The translations under genes were made by a program, and so were the position numbers. The notes under the pieces are model-generated. The model saw nothing but the letters and a program-made list of their open reading frames with translations. It made no database searches and was not told the origin of the DNA. Below are positions 10,632 through 19,854 of a stretch of 64,000 nucleotides of DNA, one piece after another. Location of the stretch: contig CCEZ01000043.1 of assembly GCA_000751555.1 (NCBI GenBank), positions 310,001-374,000 on the forward strand, given 5' to 3'. This DNA comes from Anaerosalibacter massiliensis (lineage in GTDB: Bacteria; Bacillota; Clostridia; Tissierellales; Sporanaerobacteraceae). Position 1 is the stretch's first letter; the number at the start of each line of letters is the position of its first letter.

Positions 10632-11528
10632 ATGGACGGTGTTTTTAATATTTTTAAACCTAAGGGTTTATCTTCTCATGATATCGTTAGAGAAGTTAGA
10701 AAAATATTGGGTATAAGAAAAGTAGGACATACAGGTACATTAGATCCAAATGCTAGTGGAGTATTGCCTATATGCGTAGGTAAAGCTACAAGAACTAGTG
10801 AATATCTATTAGACTCAAATAAAACATATATTGCTGAGCTTACATTAGGATATGAAACTGATACTCAAGATGAAGATGGAAAAGTTTTAAAACAATCTGA
10901 TAAAATTGTATCTAAAACAGATATTATTAGAATCTTTGAGTTTTTTAAAGGGGAAGTATATCAACTTCCTCCTATGTACTCAGCTCTAAAATATAAGGGA
11001 AAAAAGCTATATGAGTTAGCTAGAGAAGGAATAGAAGTAGAAAGAAAAAAAAGAAAGGTATACATATATGATATGGACATATTAAATATAGAAAATAATA
11101 AGATATTATTTAGAGTTAAATGTTCTAGAGGAACATATGTAAGAACCTTATGTAATGATATAGGGAGAATGCTAGGCACCTATGGATATATGTCCTATTT
11201 AATGAGAGAAGAGGTTTATCCTTTTAATATAGAGGAAGCCATTAGTTTAGAAACTCTTTTTATTAAAAATGCAAATAAAGAGATTGAGGATATTTTAATA
11301 CCTATGGACTATGGATTAAAATGCTTTAAGTCTTTTGATTTTCCACCATATCTTTGGAAAAAACTTTCTAATGGTGAAAAAATTAAATTAAATAATCTAG
11401 ATATATTTAAAGATGTTGAAATAGAAGAAAATTTACGTATTTATTGTAAAGACACTTTTATAGGTATTGGAAAAATTACAAATAAAAATAAAGAATTAAT
11501 TTTTAAAATGGATAAAGTATTATTATAA
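10632..11528 (+). CDS. truB: tRNA pseudouridine-55 synthase TruB
   Basis: TruB isomerises U55 in the T-loop of tRNAs. The 298-aa product has GHTGTLDPNASGVLP with the catalytic aspartate at residue 38, then RGTYVRTLCNDIG of the substrate-binding fold, and a C-terminal PUA-like tail. The ATG follows AAGGTGATGTT. It is co-transcribed with nrnA and ribF. Confidence 0.96.
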   Translation: MDGVFNIFKPKGLSSHDIVREVRKILGIRKVGHTGTLDPNASGVLPICVGKATRTSEYLLDSNKTYIAELTLGYETDTQDEDGKVLKQSDKIVSKTDIIRIFEFFKGEVYQLPPMYSALKYKGKKLYELAREGIEVERKKRKVYIYDMDILNIENNKILFRVKCSRGTYVRTLCNDIGRMLGTYGYMSYLMREEVYPFNIEEAISLETLFIKNANKEIEDILIPMDYGLKCFKSFDFPPYLWKKLSNGEKIKLNNLDIFKDVEIEENLRIYCKDTFIGIGKITNKNKELIFKMDKVLL

Positions 11529-11540
11529 AGGTGATAAAAT

Positions 11541-12455
11541 ATGGAAATAGTAAATTATGAAAAAAATGAGATGGTTAAAGAAAAAACAGCTGTAGCCTTA
11601 GGCAATTTTGATGGGTTGCATATAGGTCATCAAAAGCTAATTAAAACAATGGTTAGTAAAGGACGAGAAAAAAAACTTAAAAGTTCAGTATTGCTTTTTA
11701 AAACACATACTAAGAGTATAATACGTGGAAATAAGAGGCCTAAATTGCTAACTTCTAATAATCAAAAGATCTCCTTATTAGAATCTATTGGGGTTGAAAT
11801 GATCTATTCAATGAATTTTAATAAAGACATAATGCAACTTAGTCCAAGACAATTTGTAGAAGATATATTAGTAGATAAATTGAATGTTAAACTTGTAGTA
11901 GTAGGCTTTAACTATAGATTTGGACATAAGGCTCAGGGAGATAGTGCTTGTTTAAAGAAATTAGGAAAAGAGTTTGGTTTTGAAGTTATAGTAGTAGAGC
12001 CAGTATATGGTGAAGAGTTAATTATAAGCAGTACTTTGATAAGAGAATTACTAAGTGAAGGAAATATTGAGAAAGCTAATAAATTTTTAGGTAGACCTTA
12101 TGAAATGGAAGGAGAAGTAGTAGAAGGAAATAAAAGAGGAAAAGGACTAGGTTTTCCTACGGCAAATATTAAATTAGATAAAGGTTATTTAGTACCTAAA
12201 TTTGGTGTATATAAATCTATTACTATTGTTGATGGAAAGAAATATTTAAGCTTGACAAATGTAGGGAAAAATCCTACTTTTAATGACGATGATGTTAGTG
12301 TAGAAAGCTATATATTAAATTTTAATAATAATATATATGGCAAAAAAATTAGTGTGAAATTTATAGATTTTATTAGAGAAGAGATAAAGTTTAATACAAG
12401 AGAAGAGCTCATAGCTCAAATGCTTAAAGATGTAGATAATATAAAAAGAATTTAA
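11541..12455 (+). CDS. ribF: Bifunctional riboflavin kinase/FAD synthetase
   Basis: RibF converts riboflavin to FMN and FAD. The 304-aa product has an N-terminal nucleotidyltransferase domain (ALGNFDGLHIGHQKLI, with SSTLIRELL further on) and a C-terminal flavokinase domain (GKGLGFPTANI, NVGKNPTF). It is the last gene before the separate rpsO promoter. Confidence 0.95.
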   Translation: MEIVNYEKNEMVKEKTAVALGNFDGLHIGHQKLIKTMVSKGREKKLKSSVLLFKTHTKSIIRGNKRPKLLTSNNQKISLLESIGVEMIYSMNFNKDIMQLSPRQFVEDILVDKLNVKLVVVGFNYRFGHKAQGDSACLKKLGKEFGFEVIVVEPVYGEELIISSTLIRELLSEGNIEKANKFLGRPYEMEGEVVEGNKRGKGLGFPTANIKLDKGYLVPKFGVYKSITIVDGKKYLSLTNVGKNPTFNDDDVSVESYILNFNNNIYGKKISVKFIDFIREEIKFNTREELIAQMLKDVDNIKRI

Positions 12456-12460
12456 TAATG

Positions 12461-12489
12461 TTTACATTCCAATAAGTATATGATAAAAT
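12461..12489 (+). promoter_or_regulatory. Sigma-A-type promoter of rpsO
   Basis: TTTACA (12461-12466), 17-base spacer, TAAAAT (12484-12489). Transcription would begin just before the leader hairpin at 12507. Confidence 0.6.
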
Positions 12490-12506
12490 TAACTTAGTCT
12501 TGGTTA

Positions 12507-12553
12507 CCTCCAGCTAAGTATATCGTATCCTCGACGATACACTTAGCTGGAGG
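12507..12553 (+). promoter_or_regulatory. rpsO leader hairpin, candidate S15 autoregulatory element
   Basis: A 20-bp stem (12507-12526 with 12534-12553, one A-C mismatch) and a 7-base loop lie at the 5' end of the rpsO mRNA, 18 bases before the Shine-Dalgarno. The outer arms contain CCTCC and GGAGG. No T-tract follows, so it is not a simple terminator. S15 represses its own mRNA through leader structures in several bacteria; that this hairpin does so is inference. Confidence 0.55.
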
Positions 12554-12582
12554 CGAATAAAATTAATGAGGAGGTGCTTTAA

Positions 12583-12852
12583 ATGGCATTGACAAAGGAA
12601 GAAAAGGCTAAAATTATAGAAGAATACAAAGTACATGAAGGTGATACAGGCTCACCAGAAGTCCAAATTGCTATGTTGACTTATAGAATAAATACTTTAA
12701 ATGAACATCTTAAAAATCATAAAAAAGATTTTCATTCAAGAAGAGGTTTGTTAAAGATGGTTGGGCAAAGAAGAGGGTTATTAAATTATTTGAAAAACTC
12801 AGATATAGAAAGATACCGTAATCTTATTGAAAGGTTGCATATAAGAGGATAG
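12583..12852 (+). CDS. rpsO: 30S ribosomal protein S15
   Basis: Primary 16S-binding protein of the small-subunit platform. The 89-aa length is exact for S15. The family signatures [30 protein letters not shown] and [10 protein letters not shown] are complete. The ATG lies 9 bases after GAGGAGG. It is monocistronic between its own promoter and a terminator beginning 1 base after the stop, and is followed by pnp as in Bacillus. Confidence 0.98.
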   Translation: MALTKEEKAKIIEEYKVHEGDTGSPEVQIAMLTYRINTLNEHLKNHKKDFHSRRGLLKMVGQRRGLLNYLKNSDIERYRNLIERLHIRG

Positions 12853-12878
12853 AATAGAGCGGGGACTCCCGCTCTATT
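12853..12878 (+). terminator. Terminator after rpsO
   Basis: Perfect 11-bp GC-rich stem (12853-12863 with 12868-12878), 4-base loop, then a weak T-rich tail. Confidence 0.75.
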
Positions 12879-12989
12879 GATTTATTAGACTTAAACTTTA
12901 TTTATTATTTAATATAGTTTTTTTTATTGAATTCAGGTTATAATATCTATTATTAATAGTTATTATACAAAAATAAAAGGAGGTAAAAC

Positions 12990-15113
12990 ATGGAGAAAGT
13001 TTTTGAATATGATTTAGCAGGTAGAAAATTATCTGTGACTATAGGAAAAGTTGCAGAACAAGCAAATGGTGCCTGCATTGTTAGATATGGTGATACTGTT
13101 GTTTTAGTAACAGCCACTGCATCTAAGGAACCTAGGGAAGGAATAGATTTTTTTCCACTAAGTGTTGATTTTGAAGAAAGGCTTTATTCAGTTGGTAAGA
13201 TACCAGGTGGGTTTATAAAAAGAGAAGGAAGGCCAAGTGAAAAGGCTATTTTAACTTCAAGACTTATTGATAGACCTATAAGACCATTGTTTCCAAAAGG
13301 GTACAGAAATGATGTACAAGTTATTGCAACAGTATTATCTACAGATCAGGATTGCACTCCTGATATTATTGCAATGATAGGCTCTTCAATAGCCCTTACA
13401 ATATCTGATATTCCATTTGCTGGACCAACAGGCTCTGTATTAGTAGGTTTAGTAGATGATAATATAGTTATCAATCCTACTAGTGATGAAAGAGATAAAT
13501 CTGACTTACATTTAGTAGTTTCAGGTACTAAGGAAGCTGTAATGATGGTTGAAGCCGGGGCAAATGAAGTATCTGAAAAAACTATGCTAGATTGCATAAT
13601 AACTGCACATGAGCACATAAAAGGTATATGTGATTTTATAGAGGAAATTAGAGAAGAAATAGGAAAAGAAAAATTAGAGTACGAAGTTTTCAAACCTGAA
13701 GAGGAAATAGAGAATGAAGTAAGAGATTTTACTGTAGAAAAAATAGTGAAAGCTATTCAATCTACTGATAAGCAAATACGAGAAGAAAATATGGATAAGG
13801 TCAAAGAGGAAATCTTTAAACATTTTCTAGAAAAATATCCTGACCATGAAAAAGATATAGATGCGATTATAGGCGAAATAACAAAAGAAGAAGTACGAAG
13901 AATGATATTAGAAAAAGGTATTAGACCAGACAATAGAAAAATTGATGAAATACGACCAATATCTATTGATGTAGGAATATTACCTAGAACACATGGTTCT
14001 GGATTATTTACAAGAGGGCAAACTCAAGCCCTTACTATTGCTACATTGGGTGCATCAAGCGATGTACAAATAATCGATGGTATAAGTGAAGAAGAATCTA
14101 AAAGATATATGCATCATTATAATTTTCCTCCATATAGCGTTGGAGAAACAAGAATGCTTAGAGGTCCTGGTAGAAGAGAAATTGGACATGGGGCTTTAGC
14201 AGAGAGAGCTCTAGAGCCAGTTATTCCTTCAGAAGAGGACTTTCCATATACAATTAGATTAGTATCTGAAATATTAAGCTCTAATGGTTCTTCATCTCAA
14301 GCTAGTGTGTGCGGAAGCACTTTAGCATTATTAGATGCAGGAGTGCCTATAAAAGCACCTGTTGCAGGAATAGCTATGGGACTTATGAAATCAGAGGATA
14401 AAGTTGTGATCTTATCTGATATTCAAGGTTTAGAGGACTTTTTAGGAGATATGGACTTTAAAGTTGCAGGCACTGAAAAAGGTATTACAGCTATTCAAAT
14501 GGATATAAAGATAGCTGGAATTGGAAGAGATATTTTAGAGGAGGCATTAGAAAGAGCAAGAACAGGTAGATTATTTATATTAAATAAAATGTTATCAGTA
14601 ATTTCTGAACCAAGAGAAGAGTTATCTCCTTATGCACCAAGAATATTTACTATGCAAGTAAGTCCAGATAAAATAAGGGATGTAATAGGACCTGGAGGAA
14701 AAGTTATTAATAAAATTATAGAAGAAACAGATGTTAAAATAGATATTGATGAAAAAGGCAAAGTTTTTATAGCTGCTGATGATGAAGAAAAGGGAAACAG
14801 AGCTATGGAAATGGTTAACAAGGCTGTAAAAGATGTAGAAGTAGGAGAGACATATCTAGGTAAAGTAACGAGAATAGCCCCATTTGGAGCTTTTGTAGAA
14901 ATATTAAATGGTAAAGAAGGGCTAGTTCATATATCCAATATTGCAAGAGAAAGAATAAATAAAGTAGAGGATGTACTATCTATTGGAGATAAAATACTTG
15001 TAAAAGTAATAGAGATAGATAACCAAGGAAGAATAAATTTATCTAGAAAAGCCACTCTACCAAAAGATGAAGACGAAAAAGGAAAAGAAGATAAAAAGAA
15101 TAAAAGAAAATAA
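12990..15113 (+). CDS. pnp: Polyribonucleotide nucleotidyltransferase (PNPase)
   Basis: Phosphorolytic 3'-5' exoribonuclease of mRNA decay. The 707-aa product has two RNase PH cores ([17 protein letters not shown] in the first, [19 protein letters not shown] in the second), an alpha-helical linker, a KH domain ([13 protein letters not shown] from about 567) and an S1 domain (about 620-690), then a lysine-rich tail. The ATG follows AAAAGGAGG. An isolated TATAAT (12939-12944) upstream is a possible -10 element, but no good -35 is seen. Confidence 0.97.
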   Translation: MEKVFEYDLAGRKLSVTIGKVAEQANGACIVRYGDTVVLVTATASKEPREGIDFFPLSVDFEERLYSVGKIPGGFIKREGRPSEKAILTSRLIDRPIRPLFPKGYRNDVQVIATVLSTDQDCTPDIIAMIGSSIALTISDIPFAGPTGSVLVGLVDDNIVINPTSDERDKSDLHLVVSGTKEAVMMVEAGANEVSEKTMLDCIITAHEHIKGICDFIEEIREEIGKEKLEYEVFKPEEEIENEVRDFTVEKIVKAIQSTDKQIREENMDKVKEEIFKHFLEKYPDHEKDIDAIIGEITKEEVRRMILEKGIRPDNRKIDEIRPISIDVGILPRTHGSGLFTRGQTQALTIATLGASSDVQIIDGISEEESKRYMHHYNFPPYSVGETRMLRGPGRREIGHGALAERALEPVIPSEEDFPYTIRLVSEILSSNGSSSQASVCGSTLALLDAGVPIKAPVAGIAMGLMKSEDKVVILSDIQGLEDFLGDMDFKVAGTEKGITAIQMDIKIAGIGRDILEEALERARTGRLFILNKMLSVISEPREELSPYAPRIFTMQVSPDKIRDVIGPGGKVINKIIEETDVKIDIDEKGKVFIAADDEEKGNRAMEMVNKAVKDVEVGETYLGKVTRIAPFGAFVEILNGKEGLVHISNIARERINKVEDVLSIGDKILVKVIEIDNQGRINLSRKATLPKDEDEKGKEDKKNKRK

Positions 15114-15116
15114 GAG

Positions 15117-15146
15117 CATGAACCTAGGGATGGTTCATGTTTTTTC
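15117..15146 (+). terminator. Terminator after pnp
   Basis: An 8-bp stem (15117-15124 with 15132-15139) and 7-base loop, followed by six T, just after the pnp stop. Confidence 0.85.
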
Positions 15147-15249
15147 ATCATAAAATATCATAATAAATCTTATCATAATTGATATAGCATATATTAATAT
15201 AAATTTGAATAGAATATAACAAAACCTAGTTTATAAAAGGAGGTAAATT

Positions 15250-15960
15250 ATGAAAATTTTTTATATAAATAAAAGAAAATTATATATGATTATTACATTA
15301 TTATGTATAATAATAGTTTTTATAATATTCTATAATGTATATTATAAAAACTCAGAAGAAACTTTTAAAGAAGATGTATTTTATAAAGGAAATACAAATG
15401 AAAATATTATAGCCTTTGCTTGTAATGTAGATTGGGGCAATGAATATATACCTGAAATGCTTTCTATTTTTGAAGAAGAAGAAATTAAAATAACTTATTT
15501 TGTAACTGGTAAATGGGCAGAAAAAAATAAGGATTTGTTAAAGGAAATATATTCTCATGATCATGAAATTGGAAATCATGGTTATTCCCATGAGAATTAT
15601 GGAGAGTTAGGATATGAAGCTAACATGGAAGGAATTAAAAAATGTCATGAAGTTTTAAATGAAACATTAGATATAGAATGTAAATATTTTGCACCACCAT
15701 CAGGTTCTTTTAATGATAATACGATTAAAGCGGCAAAAGATTTAAATTATGATATAATTATGTGGAGTATTGATACTATAGACTGGAGAGATGATAGTAC
15801 AGAGGATAAAATTATAAACAGAGTATTGACTCAGGCAGAAAAATCCACTATAGTTTTAATGCATCCTACAGAAGAAACTATAAAAGCGCTACCTACAATT
15901 ATTAAGTCATTAAAAAAGGAAGGATATTCCATTGGAAAGGTTAATCAAATTATAAAATAA
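15250..15960 (+). CDS. YlxY-like polysaccharide deacetylase family protein (membrane-anchored)
   Basis: NodB-fold protein of 236 aa with one N-terminal membrane anchor (about 12-31), so the domain faces the outside or the forespore intermembrane space. The zinc-binding HxxxH is present as GNHGYSH. Motif 1, normally TFDDG, reads CNVDWG, so the canonical Asp pair is altered; this variant is common in the clostridial/YlxY branch. The position after pnp matches Bacillus ylxY. A role in spore peptidoglycan is plausible, but deacetylase activity is uncertain. Confidence 0.85.
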   Translation: MKIFYINKRKLYMIITLLCIIIVFIIFYNVYYKNSEETFKEDVFYKGNTNENIIAFACNVDWGNEYIPEMLSIFEEEEIKITYFVTGKWAEKNKDLLKEIYSHDHEIGNHGYSHENYGELGYEANMEGIKKCHEVLNETLDIECKYFAPPSGSFNDNTIKAAKDLNYDIIMWSIDTIDWRDDSTEDKIINRVLTQAEKSTIVLMHPTEETIKALPTIIKSLKKEGYSIGKVNQIIK

Positions 15961-16009
15961 TTTCACTATATTTATTAATTTATTAAAAAATGATACTGAG
16001 GTGATAAAA

Positions 16010-16441
16010 ATGAAAGTTAAAATAATTAACAAAAGTTCTTTTTCTCTCCCTGAATACAAAACAGAGGGATCAGCAGGTATGGACCTATATGCTAATATTG
16101 AAAAACCAAAGATTTTAAGACCTTTAGAAAGAGCTTTGATTCCTACAGGTATTTTTCTTTCCATTCCTTTTGGGTGCGAGGGACAAGTTAGACCTAGAAG
16201 TGGACTAGCTTTAAAGCATGGTATAACCTTAGCCAATGCAATAGGTACTATAGATAGTGATTATAGAGGTGAAATCAAAGTTATATTGATTAATTTAAGT
16301 AATGAAGATTTTGTTATAGATAAAGGCGATAGAATAGCTCAATTAATTTTTGTTAAATATGAAAAAGCTGATTTTGTAGAAGTAAATTCCTTAGATAACA
16401 CAGAAAGAGGTCAGGGAGGCTTTGGACATACAGGATATTAG
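16010..16441 (+). CDS. dut: Deoxyuridine 5'-triphosphate nucleotidohydrolase (dUTPase)
   Basis: Hydrolyses dUTP to dUMP and keeps uracil out of DNA. The trimeric dUTPase motifs are all visible in 143 aa: AGMDLYANI, RPRSGLALKHG, GTIDSDYRGEIKV, GDRIAQLIFVK and the C-terminal RGQGGFGHTGY. The ATG at 16010 lies 5 bases after GAGGTGA; reading from GTG 16001 would start inside that site. Confidence 0.96.
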   Translation: MKVKIINKSSFSLPEYKTEGSAGMDLYANIEKPKILRPLERALIPTGIFLSIPFGCEGQVRPRSGLALKHGITLANAIGTIDSDYRGEIKVILINLSNEDFVIDKGDRIAQLIFVKYEKADFVEVNSLDNTERGQGGFGHTGY

Positions 16442-16454
16442 AAATTATAACAAA

Positions 16455-16483
16455 GCATATCATAGATGATACATTCATATATT
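16455..16483 (+). promoter_or_regulatory. Possible sigma-E-like promoter upstream of ylmC
   Basis: GCATATC (16455-16461), 14 bases, CATATATT (16476-16483), one base off the CATACANT consensus. The downstream gene belongs to a family linked with sporulation, which fits, but the match is short and the region AT-rich. Confidence 0.35.
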
Positions 16484-16536
16484 ATAAAAAAACAATAAAA
16501 TAAAGTAAAAATAAATTTGTGCTTGGAGGAATTTAA

Positions 16537-16779
16537 ATGTTGTTAAGCGAATTAGGAGGAAAAGAAATTGTAAATTTAAACGATGGTGGAAGATTAGGAA
16601 TGATTGCAGATTCAGACGTGATAATAGATATAAACACTGGGAAAATTATATCCTTATTACTACCAGATAAAAGAGTACAATTTAAGTTATTTGGAGAAAA
16701 AGAAGAGATAGAAATACCTTGGAATTCAATAAAAAAAATAGGAGATGACATGATAATAGTGGAAATAGAAGATTATTGA
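16537..16779 (+). CDS. YlmC/YmxH family PRC-barrel protein
   Basis: An 80-aa single PRC-barrel protein with the family pattern LSELGGKEIVNLNDGGRLG and PWNSIKKIGDDMIIV. Members are annotated as sporulation-associated YlmC/YmxH proteins; their molecular role is not well known. The ATG follows TTGGAGGA. It lies between dut and dapG, matching ymxH near the dipicolinate/lysine genes in Bacillus. Confidence 0.88.
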   Translation: MLLSELGGKEIVNLNDGGRLGMIADSDVIIDINTGKIISLLLPDKRVQFKLFGEKEEIEIPWNSIKKIGDDMIIVEIEDY

Positions 16780-16850
16780 AAAGTCACAAACTTTTAGCTA
16801 ATCCATATTATAAAACTAAAGGTGAATAAAAATTAGAGGTGAAGGTTGTA

Positions 16851-18065
16851 ATGAATACAATAATTCAGAAATATGGCGGAACTTCTGTAGCAACAAAAGA
16901 AAGTAGAAAACAAGTTGTGGCTAAAATAGTGGAAAAGCATAATGAAAATTATAATGTAGTTGTAGTAGTATCCGCAATTGGAAGAAAAGGAAATCCTTAT
17001 TCTACTGATTCATTAATTGATTTAATAAATAAAAATTTTATATCTAGTAGAGAATTAGATATGATTTTATCTTGTGGAGAAATTATTTCAGCGGTAGTAT
17101 TGGCTAATGCATTAAGTGAAGAAGGATATAAGTCTATAGTATATACAGGATATCAAGCTGGAATTAAAACTACTAAAAATTTTGGCAAAGCCGAAATTAT
17201 AAAAATTGAACCTGACAAAATAAATAATAGTTTAAATAAAGGTTATATAGTAATAGTCGCTGGCTTTCAAGGGGCTACTGAAGATGGTGAAATTACTACC
17301 TTAGGCAGAGGAGGTAGTGATATAACAGCTATAGCATTAGGTAAAGCTTTAAATAGCAAATTGGTGGAAATTTATTCTGATGTGGATGGGATAATGACTG
17401 CAGATCCAAATATTGTACCAGATGCTCGTTCTTTAGAATCTATGGGATATTCTGAGGTATATCAATTAGCTGAAGATGGTGCAAAAGTAATACACCCAAA
17501 AGCTGTAGAATTAGCTCAAAAATATAATATTCCCATAAAAATAAAAAATACTTTTTCAAATAAACAGGGTACCACAATAGAGAGTACTGAAACATTAATT
17601 TTAAATGGCAAAAAAGATTTTAAAAATGAAAAAATTATTACTGCTATTACTTATAAAAAGGGTAGAGTGCAAGTAATAATACGTATTGATGAAGAATCAG
17701 ATGATACTGAAAAATTAATGGAACAATTAACCTTTCATAATATAAGTATTGATCTTATAAATTTTTTTATTGATAAAAAAGTTTTCACTATTAACGAAGA
17801 AGATTTAAATATAGTTGAAAAAATATTAGTTAAAGGGGACTATAATTATGAACTAATCAAAAATTGTTGTAAGCTAAGTGCCATAGGCTATAAGATGCAA
17901 GGAGTTCCAGGTGTGATGGGTAGAATAGTTAAGTCTCTATCTAGAGAAAACATAAGGATATTACAAACTTCAGACTCTCATAGTACTATCTGGTGTTTGA
18001 TAAAAGAAAAAGATACAAATAAAGCTTTAACCGCTCTTCACAAAGAATTTAAGCTATATGAATAA
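16851..18065 (+). CDS. dapG: Aspartate kinase
   Basis: Phosphorylates aspartate, the first step of lysine, diaminopimelate and dipicolinate synthesis. The 404-aa product has the kinase domain with KYGGTSVA, TTLGRGGSDITAIALG and YSDVDGIMTADP, then two ACT regulatory domains. The ATG at 16851 lies 9 bases after GAGGTG and gives the family start MNTIIQKYGG; GTG 16839 is inside that site. Unlike Bacillus, no asd or dapA follows. The dapG name (diaminopimelate-sensitive type) rests on position near ymxH and is tentative. Confidence 0.92.
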   Translation: MNTIIQKYGGTSVATKESRKQVVAKIVEKHNENYNVVVVVSAIGRKGNPYSTDSLIDLINKNFISSRELDMILSCGEIISAVVLANALSEEGYKSIVYTGYQAGIKTTKNFGKAEIIKIEPDKINNSLNKGYIVIVAGFQGATEDGEITTLGRGGSDITAIALGKALNSKLVEIYSDVDGIMTADPNIVPDARSLESMGYSEVYQLAEDGAKVIHPKAVELAQKYNIPIKIKNTFSNKQGTTIESTETLILNGKKDFKNEKIITAITYKKGRVQVIIRIDEESDDTEKLMEQLTFHNISIDLINFFIDKKVFTINEEDLNIVEKILVKGDYNYELIKNCCKLSAIGYKMQGVPGVMGRIVKSLSRENIRILQTSDSHSTIWCLIKEKDTNKALTALHKEFKLYE

Positions 18066-18107
18066 AAAAGCATGATTATCCTTATATAAGGATAATCATG
18101 CTTTTTT
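18064..18107. terminator. Bidirectional terminator after dapG
   Basis: A 21-bp palindrome (18064-18084 with 18087-18107) flanked by A6 and T6 tracts, directly after the dapG stop. Confidence 0.9.
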
Positions 18108-18197
18108 AAAATAAATTTCTTGTTTTAGCATATTTTTTAATAAAGAGTAGAAACTAAAAAAAGAAACTATTGAAGAGTAAATGGAGGTAATATTTTA

Positions 18198-18893
18198 ATG
18201 GGATTTTTAGATTTAAATAATAATGGTGAAAATGAAGAGAATCAAAATAATGAAATTGAAAGTCTTATAGAACTAGGTACTGAAAAGAAGTCAAACAGTA
18301 AAAATATTCCAAAAGACATACAATTTTTAACAATAATAGGTGAAATTGAAGGACACACAGTTTCACCTCCTCAAAAAAAAGCTACAAAATACGAACATAT
18401 AATTCCTCTTCTGATTTCAGCTATGGAAGATCCTAATATCAAAGGTATATTTATTATATTAAATACAATAGGCGGAGATGTAGAAGCAGGCCTGGCATTA
18501 GCAGAAATGATAAATAGTATTGATAAGCCAAAGGTATCTTTAGTATTAGGAGGAGGGCATAGTATAGGTGTACCATTAGCTACTGCAACGGATTATTCAT
18601 TTATAGTTCCTTCCGCTTCTATGACTATTCATCCAATACGAACCACAGGATTAGTAATAAGCGGCCCTCAAACTTTTAGATATTTTGAAAAAATGCAGCA
18701 GAGAATTATAAATTTCATATTAAGAACATCAAAGGTTGATAAAAAAGTTTTAATGGAATTAATGTATGCAACTGATGAAATTGCAAATGATGTAGGAACT
18801 ATACTCATAGGCCAAGAAGCAGTAGATTGTGGTTTAATAGATAAAGTTGGCGGATTTAGTGAAGCTATGAAAAAGCTTAAAACTCTCTTTTGA
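18198..18893 (+). CDS. tepA: TepA/YmfB ClpP-like serine protease
   Basis: ClpP-fold peptidase of 231 aa with catalytic serine in GGGHSIGVPLA (Ser122) and histidine in MTIHPIRTTG (His145); the oxyanion GGDVEAGLALAEMI region is present. In Bacillus TepA (YmfB) has been linked to protein translocation and to small acid-soluble protein breakdown in spore outgrowth. A hydrophilic Asn/Glu-rich N-terminus precedes the fold. Its position just upstream of the ftsK/spoIIIE gene is conserved in Firmicutes. Confidence 0.9.
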   Translation: MGFLDLNNNGENEENQNNEIESLIELGTEKKSNSKNIPKDIQFLTIIGEIEGHTVSPPQKKATKYEHIIPLLISAMEDPNIKGIFIILNTIGGDVEAGLALAEMINSIDKPKVSLVLGGGHSIGVPLATATDYSFIVPSASMTIHPIRTTGLVISGPQTFRYFEKMQQRIINFILRTSKVDKKVLMELMYATDEIANDVGTILIGQEAVDCGLIDKVGGFSEAMKKLKTLF

Positions 18894-18933
18894 ATCTCAT
18901 TAAATAATGCATATAGTATAACTAACTAAATTA

Positions 18934-18942
18934 TGCTATAAT
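18934..18942 (+). promoter_or_regulatory. Extended -10 promoter of uppP
   Basis: TGCTATAAT at 18934-18942, 35 bases before the start codon. The -35 region is weak, as expected for a TGn extended -10 site. Confidence 0.5.
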
Positions 18943-18977
18943 AACATAGATAAACAGTTTTTTAAGGGGGGATTTTT

Positions 18978-19802
18978 TTGACATTTATACAAGCTATAAT
19001 TTTAGGAATATTTCAAGGTGTTACTGAATTTTTACCAATTAGTAGTTCAGGGCATTTAGTAGTTTTGCAACATTTTTTTGGTATCAAAGAGGGAAATTTA
19101 TTTTTTACTGAAATGCTTCATTTTGGTACATTAATTTCTATTTTTATCGTGTACTTTAATGATATTATAAAGATAATAATTGAATTCTTTAGAATGCTAG
19201 GACAAGGTATAAAAAACAAGAAATTTAAAATTACTAATATATACCAAAAAATGGCTATCTTAATAATTATTGGTAGTATACCTACAGCCATAATAGGTCT
19301 AGTGTTTAAAGATAGTTTTGAAAAGCTATATAGTTCTATATCGGCAATTAGCATTGCTTTTCTAATTACAGGATTTATATTATGGTTTGTTGATAAAAAA
19401 GCTAGAGGTAATAAGGATGTAAAAGATATGAGTTTATTTGATTCCATACTAATAGGAGTTTTTCAAGGAGCGGCTATAGCACCTGGCATATCTAGATCTG
19501 GTTCTACTATAGCAGGAGGATTATTTAGAGGCTTAAATAGAAAATTAGCAACAGAGTTTTCTTTTTTACTTGCATTACCAGCAACTTTTGGTGCTGGACT
19601 ATTAGGCATAAAGGAAGTAATAGATACTGGAAGCAAAGCACATTTTTCTGCTCCATTATTATTAGGAGTTGTTATTTCTACTGTTGTAGGAGTTATTTCA
19701 ATAAAAATTTTAATTAAATTATTAGAAAATGAAAAACTATATTATTTTTCTTATTATCTATGGGCTTTAGGAATAATATTATTATTTACTCAGATGTTTT
19801 AA
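18978..19802 (+). CDS. uppP: Undecaprenyl-diphosphatase (BacA family)
   Basis: Integral membrane enzyme that recycles undecaprenyl pyrophosphate to the carrier lipid used in wall synthesis; it also gives bacitracin tolerance. The 274-aa product shows the two signatures GVTEFLPISSSGHLV and GISRSGSTIAGG, with about seven membrane segments. The start is a TTG behind AAGGGGGGA. Confidence 0.96.
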   Translation: MTFIQAIILGIFQGVTEFLPISSSGHLVVLQHFFGIKEGNLFFTEMLHFGTLISIFIVYFNDIIKIIIEFFRMLGQGIKNKKFKITNIYQKMAILIIIGSIPTAIIGLVFKDSFEKLYSSISAISIAFLITGFILWFVDKKARGNKDVKDMSLFDSILIGVFQGAAIAPGISRSGSTIAGGLFRGLNRKLATEFSFLLALPATFGAGLLGIKEVIDTGSKAHFSAPLLLGVVISTVVGVISIKILIKLLENEKLYYFSYYLWALGIILLFTQMF

Positions 19803-19854
19803 ATAAATAGAGATTTTAAAATCATCTGTAGAAATAATTCTAGAGGTGGTTAAG

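Noticed and set aside
13346..13693. 115-codon minus-strand open frame
   Set aside because: Lies wholly antisense to pnp, has no ribosome binding site and a composition typical of a shadow of a real gene.
15910..16236. 108-codon minus-strand open frame
   Set aside because: Antisense to dut and the preceding gene end; no binding site or recognisable domain.
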